Assembly: GCA_002840685.1 (NCBI GenBank) | Contig: PHBU01000001.1 | Span: 310,001-374,000, forward strand | Direction of reading: 5' to 3' | Length of the DNA: 64,000 nt | DNA from: Chloroflexi bacterium HGW-Chloroflexi-6 | GTDB lineage: Bacteria > Chloroflexota > Anaerolineae > Anaerolineales > Villigracilaceae | Shown: positions 1-6,704 of the stretch, one piece after another | Layout: the number at the start of each line of letters is the position of its first letter | Numbering within the stretch: position 1 is the first letter of the stretch | Notes under the pieces: generated by a model | What the model saw: only the letters and a program-made list of their open reading frames with translations | The model's database searches: none | What the model was told of the DNA's origin: nothing | Translations under genes and position numbers: made by a program

Positions 1-454
1 TTTTGGTGATCCGTCCGTTGAGTCCTGTTCCCCTGACCTGCGACAGATCGATCCCGCTTTCGGTAGCGATTTTTGCCACCACCGGTGAGATAAAGCCAAG
101 TTCCTGTGTTGAGTGCGAGGTGCCAGATATCGGGTTGGCTGCAGCGGGCGCAGGGCCGGATACAGGCGCACTTGATTCTTGAGTACCTGACACCTCCACA
201 CCTGAAATCTCATCACCATGCATTCCGATCACGGCCAGCACATCGCCCACTTTGGCGACAACCCCCTCGGCCAGCAAGATCTGCAAGAGCACACCCGAAG
301 CCGGGGCCGGGATTTCGGTATCGACTTTGTCGGTATTGACTTCCAGGAGCGCATCCAATTCGTTGACCGGGTCGCCAACAGCTTTGAGCCATTTCGTAAT
401 GGTCACTTCCTCGACGCCTTCACCCAAACGCGGGACAAACACTTTTGTCGGCAT
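1..454 (-). CDS. 2-oxo acid dehydrogenase E2 component (lipoyl acyltransferase), N-terminal part
   Basis: The reverse strand reads from an ATG at 454, preceded by a clear AGGAGA ribosome site, and stays open to the window edge, so the C-terminal acyltransferase domain is missing. The visible part starts MPTKVFVPRLGEG and forms a lipoyl domain with the lipoylation motif TDKVD; the modified lysine would be residue 43. A Ser/Pro/Ala-rich linker (about residues 85-115) follows, then the beginning of the E3-binding domain (GFISPVVAKIATESGIDL, RGTGLNGRITK). Such proteins form the core of pyruvate, branched-chain or acetoin dehydrogenase complexes; the substrate cannot be told here. It lies 78 bases downstream of the lactate-permease-like gene on the same strand, compatible with lactate/pyruvate oxidation. 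The linker DNA at 185-207 resembles an intergenic repeat. Confidence 0.9.
   Translation of the reverse strand, partial: MPTKVFVPRLGEGVEEVTITKWLKAVGDPVNELDALLEVNTDKVDTEIPAPASGVLLQILLAEGVVAKVGDVLAVIGMHGDEISGVEVSGTQESSAPVSGPAPAAANPISGTSHSTQELGFISPVVAKIATESGIDLSQVRGTGLNGRITK
185..207. repeat. repeat-like motif inside the E2 linker
   Basis: ACCTGACACCT (185-195) and ACACCTGAAA (198-207) both recur in the non-coding stretch 4982-4996. The segment encodes part of the flexible E2 linker, where an inserted repeat would be tolerated. The matches are short, so common origin is an inference. Confidence 0.35.
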
Positions 455-532
455 GAATCTCTCCTTTTTAGACAGGCTCGATTCTACAACAAGTTTGGCA
501 TTCGCGGCCAAGCAAATAAGACAAAGAAACTC

Positions 533-2083
533 CTAAAAAGCCCAGAGCAGGGTCATGAGCGCCGCAACGGCCGTAATGACCAGTGAAATCACAAACGTCA
601 CGCGCAGCACCTGGCTTTCCTCGCCGATACGGTCGATGCTGGCCGCGGCATTTTGCAGCTTGGCCGGGGAAATAACGCTCGCCAGCCCGCCGCCAATTCC
701 GCTGGCGGCGGCAACCAGCAGGCCGGCCGCGCCAATCTTTTCAGCCGTCGAGAGATGAATCGCCGTCAGCATGGCGATGGCCGAGGCTTCTGAGCCGCTG
801 ATGAAACCGGCCAGCAGACCGAGGAAGGGCGCCACCGCCGGGTAGAAACCGCCAAAAGCGCGGGTGGCGGCGTCAGCAATGACAAAGACCATATTATTGG
901 CCGGGTCGAGCAGCTGCCAGTCCGCATTTTTGCCGGAGTGGTTGATGATGAAGGCAATCGCAAAGAAAATGGCCGAGGCCAGCATTGGACGCGGAGCGCG
1001 CTTGAGCCAGCGTTGCAGCGAAACCGTCAGTTGGGCCTTGCTGGGTTTGAGCCAGGGCAGGGCGGCCAGCGTGCTGACCAAAATCCAGAAGTAGGCTTGC
1101 CAGAGCAGGCGCAACTTTTCGGGTGAGCCAGGAATGATCGTCAGCGGCATCGCCCACTGATTAAATGTCAGATCGAAGAAGGGCAGGAAGGGCGCGTTAA
1201 CCAGCAGGGCAAAAACCGTCAGCAGGAGCCAGGGAGAAGTTGCAGCCGCGAGCGACATCTTCGCCTCGGCAGATTTGTCCGCAACGGTCAGCAGGCTGCG
1301 GTCGACGAGAGTCTGCCCCGTCAGCTTAAGATAGGCCAGCATAACGAGCACCACGCCCAAACCGGCGGCAACGCCCGTCAGCGTCACCATCCCGACTTGG
1401 TTCATGCCGATCGCGATCAGCCCGGCAGTCAGACCGGCCAACAAGGTCGGGAAAAATCCGCGCCAGACCATTTTCCAGCCGCCGACGATCCATAACATGG
1501 CCAGGGCGATGCAGGTGCTGATGACCGGCATAAAACGCGCAAAAAAGCCGCCGACTTCGTTGACCGGCAGACCGACAAAGTTCGAAAAAACCACGACCGG
1601 GATGCCGAGTAAAGCATAAGTGCAGAGCGCATCGTAGCCGAGGGCCGGCAGGGCAATGGCGACAAAGGAGGAGTAGCCGAGCGCCAGCATGATCGGCGGC
1701 AAGATCGAGACCGGGGTCGCGCCCATTGCCGCCAGCAATGTGCCGATGCCGATATTGAGAATCAGGATCTGGGCAACCTGGTTGCCGGGTGCAATGGTTT
1801 TGATCAACGCTACAACCCGATCAATGGCCCCGACTTCTTTCATGATCGTGATCTGCAACAGCGAAGTCGCCACCATGAGCGTGATCGGGAAGGAGGCCAC
1901 CACGCCCGCCAGGCTGATCAGCAGGGTGTTGACGAGCGGCGTCTGAAAGTACAGCCAGGCCACCAGCGCGGCGCTCAGCCAGCCGATCAGCCCGGCAACG
2001 TCGGCGGGCGCGCGCCGCCAGACCAGAAGAATCAGGATAACGAGGACAGGCAAAAGGGCAAGCAAGACGGAAAGCGGGTTCAT
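533..2083 (-). CDS. L-lactate permease family transporter (LctP-like)
   Basis: A 516-residue, almost entirely hydrophobic protein with about 12-14 membrane segments. Its composition and blocks (GAIDRVVALIKTIAPGNQVAQILIL, GIGTLLAAMGATPVSILPP, GFISGSEASAIAMLTA) fit the lactate permease family (TC 2.A.14), which imports lactate or glycolate with protons. The family is usually 500-560 residues. The start at 2083 is chosen because AAGGAG lies seven bases upstream; a longer reading frame to 2254 has no such site and would run into the divergent gene at 2165. A TATACT hexamer (reverse strand, 2113-2118) could be its -10 box. The downstream E2 gene on the same strand suggests a role in lactate-to-acetyl-CoA metabolism. 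The exact substrate is not proven by sequence. Confidence 0.85.
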   Translation of the reverse strand: MNPLSVLLALLPVLVILILLVWRRAPADVAGLIGWLSAALVAWLYFQTPLVNTLLISLAGVVASFPITLMVATSLLQITIMKEVGAIDRVVALIKTIAPGNQVAQILILNIGIGTLLAAMGATPVSILPPIMLALGYSSFVAIALPALGYDALCTYALLGIPVVVFSNFVGLPVNEVGGFFARFMPVISTCIALAMLWIVGGWKMVWRGFFPTLLAGLTAGLIAIGMNQVGMVTLTGVAAGLGVVLVMLAYLKLTGQTLVDRSLLTVADKSAEAKMSLAAATSPWLLLTVFALLVNAPFLPFFDLTFNQWAMPLTIIPGSPEKLRLLWQAYFWILVSTLAALPWLKPSKAQLTVSLQRWLKRAPRPMLASAIFFAIAFIINHSGKNADWQLLDPANNMVFVIADAATRAFGGFYPAVAPFLGLLAGFISGSEASAIAMLTAIHLSTAEKIGAAGLLVAAASGIGGGLASVISPAKLQNAAASIDRIGEESQVLRVTFVISLVITAVAALMTLLWAF

Positions 2084-2151
2084 CGGCGCTCCTTGGGGAA
2101 TTCTCACCCGCGAGTATACAAGAAAGCGCCCAAAAATGATACTTTTGCGCG

Positions 2152-2157
2152 TACAAT
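2152..2157 (+). promoter_or_regulatory. putative -10 box (TACAAT), leaderless start
   Basis: TACAAT ends seven bases before the ATG at 2165. No Shine-Dalgarno sequence precedes that ATG, so transcription would begin at or very near the start codon. No convincing -35 element is visible. Confidence 0.45.
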
Positions 2158-2164
2158 ACCTGCA

Positions 2165-3175
2165 ATGAGCGAGTCTCCCGCACCCAAACGACCCTGGCTG
2201 GGCCGCCTGTTCTGGCTGGCTTTGCTCCTGGCCCTGCTTTATTGGGCGCTCCAAAACGCGCCGCTGGCAGAAATCTGGAACTCGCTAAAACTGCTGCGGT
2301 TGTGGCAAATTGGGGCGCTGCTGACGCTCAACGCGGGGATTTTTATGCTGATCAGCGCCCGCTGGTGGATCATCGTCCGCGCCGAGGCCCCGCGCGTGCC
2401 TTTTCTGCCGCTGGTCGTCTATCGCCTGGCCGCGTTTGGGATGAGCTACTTCACGCCCGGCCCGCAGGTCGGCGGTGAACCGCTCCAAATTTTGTACTTA
2501 AAAAACGCCTATGGACTGAGCACAGTCCGCGCCACAGCGGCCGTCATCATGGATAAGCTATTGGAATTTCTTGCCAATTTTGTTTTTCTGGCGATCGGGC
2601 TGTTTGCCGTTGCCGCTTCGGGGATGCTGACCCGCTTCGCCCCCCCGGCCTGGGTCGCCGCGCCGTTGGTTTTGCTTCTGCTCTGGCCGCTGGCGCACAT
2701 CAGCCTGCTTTACCAACGCAAGCACCCGCTTTCTGTGGTGCTCAAACCTGTTTACAAAAAAATCTCAGCGCTGAGTGGCAAAAATTGGGTGCCGATTGCA
2801 AACTTTTTGCGGCTGGTCATCGTCAGTGAACATCTGGCAGCGCTGTTTTGCCGCCGTCATTTCAGGGCGATGCTGGCGGCGATCGGCGTATCCCTGCTCT
2901 CATGGGCCGGGATGGTGCTCGAATACCACTGGATGCTGACCTTCCTTTCTGCCGATTTGTCCTTGCAGGAAACCCTGGCCGCGCTGGCAGTGGTGCGATT
3001 GTCATTTCTGGCCCCGCTGCCAGCCGGGCTGGGCGCGCTCGAAGCCAGCCAGGTGTTCGCTGCGACCGCCTTTGGCCTGCCAGCCGCGCTGGGCATCAGC
3101 CTGTCCCTGCTGATGCGCGGACGGGATATCCTGCTCGGCGGAATGGGTCTGTTGATTGCGGCAGTAAAAAAATAA
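2165..3175 (+). CDS. flippase-like integral membrane protein (UPF0104 / lysylphosphatidylglycerol synthase TM family)
   Basis: 336 residues with about 8 predicted membrane segments. The motif around FGMSYFTPGPQVGGEPLQILYLKNAYGLS, followed by ATAAVIMDKLLEF, is typical of the UPF0104/AglD-like family. Members are membrane proteins linked to lipid or lipid-linked sugar translocation. The start at 2165 (MSESPAPKRPWLGRL) is preferred over an upstream ATG at 2093 because the latter lies before the TACAAT box and adds a charged non-family extension. It begins a same-strand run with a dehydrogenase two bases downstream. The presence of a GT4 glycosyltransferase in the same run suggests a role in moving a glycosylated product, which is an inference. 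Confidence 0.8.
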   Translation: MSESPAPKRPWLGRLFWLALLLALLYWALQNAPLAEIWNSLKLLRLWQIGALLTLNAGIFMLISARWWIIVRAEAPRVPFLPLVVYRLAAFGMSYFTPGPQVGGEPLQILYLKNAYGLSTVRATAAVIMDKLLEFLANFVFLAIGLFAVAASGMLTRFAPPAWVAAPLVLLLLWPLAHISLLYQRKHPLSVVLKPVYKKISALSGKNWVPIANFLRLVIVSEHLAALFCRRHFRAMLAAIGVSLLSWAGMVLEYHWMLTFLSADLSLQETLAALAVVRLSFLAPLPAGLGALEASQVFAATAFGLPAALGISLSLLMRGRDILLGGMGLLIAAVKK

Positions 3176-3177
3176 CC

Positions 3178-4191
3178 ATGAAAACTCAAACCCTGACCTT
3201 CACCACCCCCTACCGGCTCGAAATCATCGAGCGCCAACTCCCACCCCTCGGTGCGGACGAGGTGCTCGTGCAAACGCTGGTTTCGGCCATCAGCTCCGGC
3301 ACGGAAATGCTCATTTATCGCGGCCAGTTCCCCAAAGAGATGAGCGCTTCCGCCGACAGCATCAGCGCCGGGCTGGCCTATCCGTGCGCCTATGGCTATG
3401 CTTGTGTAGGGAAAATCGTCGAAACGGGGAAGCAGGTTGGCAGCGAACTGCTAAACAGGCTCGTTTTTGCCTTCCAGCCACACACATCTCATTTCATCCT
3501 TCATCAATCAGCCTTCATCCTTCTCCCCGAAGGGATTTCTCCCGAAACAGCCGCCTTCCTGCCCAACATGGAAACCGCCGTTAACCTCGTTCAGGATGTC
3601 GCCCCGATCCTCGGCGAGCGCGGACTTATCCTCGGACAGGGCATCGTCGGCCTGCTGGCAACTTCGCTGCTGGCGGAATTCCCGCTCGAGAGCCTGGTCA
3701 GCGCCGACAACTTTCCCCTGCGGCGGGCCGAATCGATCAAAGCCGGGGCAAGGGCCAGCCTCGACCCTTGCGCCGCTGATTTTAGGATGCAGGCCGAACA
3801 ACTTTTGGGCGGCGAAAAAGCCGATTTCGCACTCGAAATTTCCGGCGCGCCGGCAGCACTCAACGATGCGATTGCCCTGACCCGCTTCAGCGGACGAGTC
3901 ATCGTCGGGTCGTGGTACGGCGAAAAACAGGCCGCGCTCGAGCTGGGCGGCGACTTCCATCGCAGCCGGATCCAGATCGTTTCCAGCCAGGTCAGTTCCA
4001 TTCGCCCCGAACTCAGCGGACGGTGGGACAAGTCCCGCCGCTTTGGGGTGGCGTGGAAGGCCCTCGCCCGAATCCGGCCTGAAAAGTGGGTCACGCAGCG
4101 GGTGGATATCCACCAAGCGCCTGAAATTTACAAAATGCTCGATGAAGCCCCACACGAATCCATTCAGGTTTTGTTTGAATATGCAAGGTAA
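3178..4191 (+). CDS. zinc-independent MDR-family dehydrogenase (BchC-like)
   Basis: 337 residues of the medium-chain dehydrogenase/reductase superfamily. The N-terminal GroES-like part has SAISSGTEMLIYRGQF where zinc-dependent alcohol dehydrogenases carry the catalytic cysteine, so it probably lacks catalytic zinc, as in the bacteriochlorophyllide dehydrogenase-like (BchC) subgroup. A nucleotide-binding segment follows (GLILGQGIVGLLATSLL), a variant of GxGxxG. The ATG at 3178 is two bases after the preceding stop, implying translational coupling; the longer open frame upstream (from 2848) is an overlap with the flippase gene. Residues about 99-118 are encoded by a TTCATCCTTCATC-rich low-complexity stretch. 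The substrate is unknown; neighbours suggest a pterin or sugar-linked compound. Confidence 0.8.
   Translation: MKTQTLTFTTPYRLEIIERQLPPLGADEVLVQTLVSAISSGTEMLIYRGQFPKEMSASADSISAGLAYPCAYGYACVGKIVETGKQVGSELLNRLVFAFQPHTSHFILHQSAFILLPEGISPETAAFLPNMETAVNLVQDVAPILGERGLILGQGIVGLLATSLLAEFPLESLVSADNFPLRRAESIKAGARASLDPCAADFRMQAEQLLGGEKADFALEISGAPAALNDAIALTRFSGRVIVGSWYGEKQAALELGGDFHRSRIQIVSSQVSSIRPELSGRWDKSRRFGVAWKALARIRPEKWVTQRVDIHQAPEIYKMLDEAPHESIQVLFEYAR
3481..3530. repeat. low-complexity TTCATCCTT-type stretch within a coding region
   Basis: The segment contains two imperfect copies of TTCATCCTTC (3493-3502, 3513-3523) and encodes HTSHFILHQSAFILLPEG. The protein alignment appears uninterrupted, so this may simply be biased codon choice; recorded because three other genes in the window contain repeat-like DNA. 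Confidence 0.25.
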
Positions 4192-4195
4192 ATTT

Positions 4196-4915
4196 ATGCC
4201 GCACTCCCCGAAAATTCATTACGCCACACTTGAAAATTGCCACGAGGCCGGCGGCGCGGTGGTGGTGATCGATGTCTTGCGCGCCTTCTCGACCGCAGCT
4301 TATGCTTTCGGGCAAGGTGTCGAAAGGATATTTCCGGTTGGCGAGCCACACGAGGCCCTGGCGCTGCGCGAAAAAATCCCGAACTCGCTGGCGGTCGGTG
4401 AAATCAACGGCATTCCTTTTCCGGGTTTTGACATGGGCAATTCGCCCAAGCAAATGCTCGAAGCGGACGATTTACGCGGGCGGACTCTCGTCCAGCGCAC
4501 CAGCGCCGGAACCCAGGGGCTGATCCGCAGCCTCAAAGCGCAAACCTTGCTGTCGGCCAGTTTTGTCGTGGCCCGGGCGACGGCAGACTATCTACGAATC
4601 ATTTCAGCGGATGAAATTACCTTTGTTTCGACCGGTATAAATAACAACGGGCGCGGCGATGAAGACCTGGCTTGCGCCGAATACATCCACCAGCTGTTGC
4701 TTGGCGCGCAGCCTGACCCAAGCCCTTATCTGCTGCGTGTCCGCACCAGCCGCGAAGCCGCCCTGTTTCTCGATTCGACTTTGCCGCAATTCCCGCCCGA
4801 AGATGTTGAGCACTGCACCCGCCTCGACCACTTCAACTTCGCCATGCCTGTCCGCCGCGAAAACGGTTATCTCGTTATGCGCGCCCTGCATTCGAAACCT
4901 GACATTTATTCTTAA
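4196..4915 (+). CDS. 2-phosphosulfolactate phosphatase family protein (ComB-like)
   Basis: 239 residues, the usual length for the ComB family of Mg-dependent phosphatases. Diagnostic blocks are VVVIDVLRAFSTAAYAF near the N-terminus, VGEINGIPFPGFDMGNSP, and TLVQRTSAGTQGL. In archaea ComB dephosphorylates 2-phosphosulfolactate on the coenzyme M pathway; in bacteria the substrate is often unknown. The start at 4196 lies four bases after the preceding stop with a weak AAGG upstream; an alternative ATG at 4181 overlaps the previous gene by 11 bases. It sits between a dehydrogenase and a pterin-type enzyme in the same run. No other coenzyme M genes are visible, so a different phosphate ester is plausible. 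Confidence 0.85.
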   Translation: MPHSPKIHYATLENCHEAGGAVVVIDVLRAFSTAAYAFGQGVERIFPVGEPHEALALREKIPNSLAVGEINGIPFPGFDMGNSPKQMLEADDLRGRTLVQRTSAGTQGLIRSLKAQTLLSASFVVARATADYLRIISADEITFVSTGINNNGRGDEDLACAEYIHQLLLGAQPDPSPYLLRVRTSREAALFLDSTLPQFPPEDVEHCTRLDHFNFAMPVRRENGYLVMRALHSKPDIYS

Positions 4916-4981
4916 CCCGCCCTTCGACTTCGTTACTCGCCAGTCTCGATAAACTCGACCAGCGGCTCAGGGCTTGCCCTG

Positions 4982-5005
4982 ACCTGACACCTGAAACCTG
5001 ACACC
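4982..5005. repeat. CTGACACCTGAAAC-type degenerate repeat in a 99-base gap
   Basis: ACCTGACACCTGAAACCTGA is a short tandem-like unit in the gap 4916-5014, just before the ribosome site of the pterin-synthase-like gene. It shares an 11-mer and a 10-mer with the linker of the E2 gene (185-207). Confidence 0.35.
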
Positions 5006-5014
5006 GGAGCACCT

Positions 5015-5407
5015 ATGTATACCCTCGCCGTTAAACGTGACTTCATTGCCCGCCATTACCTGATCGGCGGCGATTGGGGGCCTGAAAACTTCCCCAATTC
5101 ACACCACTACGTGCTCGAACTGCAACTCAGCGGCGAGCGCCTTGACCAGCACGGCTACCTGGTGGATATTGTTGATGTGGAGAAGCATCTCAACGAAACG
5201 GTTGCCTATTACCGCGAAAAAATGCTCAACGACCTGCCAGAGTTCACCGGGCTGAACCCATCGATCGAGCATTTTGCGCGGATCCTGGCAGAAGGACTCA
5301 ACGCCAAAATCCGCGCCGCCAATGTCACATCTCTGACCGTGCGAGTTTGGGAGAATGAGATTGCGTGGGTTTCTTATCATGTTGAAAGGTTGAATATTGA
5401 AGGTTGA
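5015..5407 (+). CDS. 6-pyruvoyl-tetrahydropterin synthase / QueD-like protein
   Basis: 130 residues, the size of the PTPS/6-carboxytetrahydropterin synthase family. The N-terminal FIARHYL supplies the first zinc-ligand histidine (H14) and NSHHY gives H30/H31, matching the usual HxH pair. The C-terminal part carries the conserved acidic segment (RVWENEIAWVSY). The catalytic cysteine of QueD (CxxxHxH) is absent; the corresponding segment is PENFPNSHH with Glu24, reminiscent of PTPS-III-type variants. It therefore may not make the queuosine precursor but another pterin product from dihydroneopterin triphosphate. GGAG precedes the ATG. It is followed, after a repeat-rich gap, by a glycosyltransferase. 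Confidence 0.82.
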   Translation: MYTLAVKRDFIARHYLIGGDWGPENFPNSHHYVLELQLSGERLDQHGYLVDIVDVEKHLNETVAYYREKMLNDLPEFTGLNPSIEHFARILAEGLNAKIRAANVTSLTVRVWENEIAWVSYHVERLNIEG

Positions 5408-5448
5408 TTGCGCTTTAACCTAACTTGGACAAGCCAGAAAGGAAAACC

Positions 5449-5552
5449 TTTAACCACGAAGGTCACAACGGGACACAAAGGAAAACCTTAAAAGCTCTTA
5501 CTTCGTGCTACTTTGCCTGCACCGACCGCAGGTACGCGTGTGCCCTTTGTGT
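5449..5552. repeat. degenerate ACCACGAAGG/ACACAAAGG repeat block in the 5408-5627 gap
   Basis: The 220-base gap carries TTAACCACGAAGG (5449-5462) and GGGACACAAAGG (5470-5481). CACGAAG (5455-5461) is repeated inverted as CTTCGTG (5501-5507), and ACACAAAGG (5473-5481) inverted as CCTTTGTGT (5544-5552). It resembles the ACCACGAAG-type intergenic repeats seen in many bacterial genomes. A related string occurs in frame inside the following gene (6201-6237). No coding sequence is seen here. Confidence 0.5.
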
Positions 5553-5627
5553 TTAATTTTCTGTGCTTTTGTGCGCAAATTTCACTTGTAAGATATTAAA
5601 CATTCAACCTTCAACCTTAAACACACC

Positions 5628-6704
5628 ATGAAACTCGGACTGCTGATCTACGGCTCACTCGATACCCTGAGCGGCGGCTACCTGTATGACCGCAAGCTGG
5701 TCGAGTATTTGCGCGTCCAGGGTGATACAGTGGAGATCATCTCTTTACCCTGGCGTAATTACACTGCGCACCTGACGGATAATTTCACCTTCCGCCTGCC
5801 GCCCGGCCTGGATTTGTTGATCCAGGATGAGCTGAATCACCCGTCCCTGATCGCTGCCAACCTGAATAAACCCTACCCTGTCGTCAGCCTTGTCCACCAC
5901 CTGCGCTGCTCCGAGTTGCGCCCCGCGTGGCAAAACTGGCTGTACCGTATCGTCGAGAAACGCTATCTGCAAAACGTGGATGGTTTTATTTTCAATTCAC
6001 AAACAACAAGGGGAGTGGTAAATAAGTTGGTCGAGGATGGTAAACCGTTCGTGGTGGCCTACCCGCCAACCGACCGCTTTGGCCTGGGGATAACGGAAAG
6101 CGAAATCAGGGAACGGGCCGGGGCCGAAAAATTGCGCATTCTTTTCGTGGGCAATCTGATTGATCGCAAGGGACTGCACACGCTTTTGGAAGCCGTTGCT
6201 TTACCACGAAAGACGCAAAGAGATACAAACGAAGAACTTCTTTTTCATCTCGATGTTGTTGGCTCGCTAAAGACTGATCCGCCGTATGCCACGATGGCCC
6301 AGCGCTACGCCGATGAGCGCTGCCCATCCGGCGCGGTCACCTTTCACGGCGCATTGGACGATGCCGCCTTAACCGAAAAACTCAAGGCCGCCCATGTTCT
6401 GGTTGTGCCCTCCAGTTACGAAGGCTTTGGGATCGTCTATCTGGAAGGGATGGGGTTTGGCCTGCCCGCCATCGGTACAAGCGCCGGGGCCGCGCCCGAG
6501 ATCATCGAAGACGGGCAGACTGGCTATTTAATCGAACCGGGCGACAGCAAATCGCTGGCCGCCCGGCTGATGGAGCTTTCCAAAAATCGCTCGCTGCTGG
6601 AGCGTTTGTCCGTTAATGCGCTGGCGCGCCACGCCCGTCAACCCCATTGGGAGGAGACCTGCGCCGGCATTCGGACATTTTTACAACAAATGACGCAACG
6701 CTAA
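5628..6704 (+). CDS. GT4-family glycosyltransferase
   Basis: 358 residues with a GT-B fold. The donor-binding half shows ILFVGNLIDRKGLHTLLEAV and the family motif SSYEGFGIVYLEG, in which Glu265 and Glu273 form the EX7E pair of GT4 retaining transferases. It would use a nucleotide-sugar donor; the acceptor is unknown. No Shine-Dalgarno precedes the ATG. Residues about 192-205 (LPRKTQRDTNEELL) are encoded by an ACCACGAA-type string like the repeat just upstream, lying where GT4 proteins have a variable loop. The gene ends in a 4-base tail-to-tail overlap with the ABC transporter gene. Its position behind a PTPS-like gene makes pterin glycosylation a possibility. Confidence 0.88.
   Translation: MKLGLLIYGSLDTLSGGYLYDRKLVEYLRVQGDTVEIISLPWRNYTAHLTDNFTFRLPPGLDLLIQDELNHPSLIAANLNKPYPVVSLVHHLRCSELRPAWQNWLYRIVEKRYLQNVDGFIFNSQTTRGVVNKLVEDGKPFVVAYPPTDRFGLGITESEIRERAGAEKLRILFVGNLIDRKGLHTLLEAVALPRKTQRDTNEELLFHLDVVGSLKTDPPYATMAQRYADERCPSGAVTFHGALDDAALTEKLKAAHVLVVPSSYEGFGIVYLEGMGFGLPAIGTSAGAAPEIIEDGQTGYLIEPGDSKSLAARLMELSKNRSLLERLSVNALARHARQPHWEETCAGIRTFLQQMTQR
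6201..6237. repeat. ACCACGAA-type repeat segment in frame within the GT4 gene
   Basis: TTACCACGAAAGACGCAAAG followed by AGATACAAACG resembles the intergenic block at 5449-5481 (TTAACCACGAAGGTCACAA, GGGACACAAAGG). Shared ACCACGAA and ACAAA spacing suggests a captured repeat, but identity is only partial. Confidence 0.4.

Noticed and set aside
2848..3177. N-terminal extension of the MDR dehydrogenase into the flippase gene
   Set aside because: The added residues are an out-of-frame reading of the flippase; similarity to the family begins at 3178.
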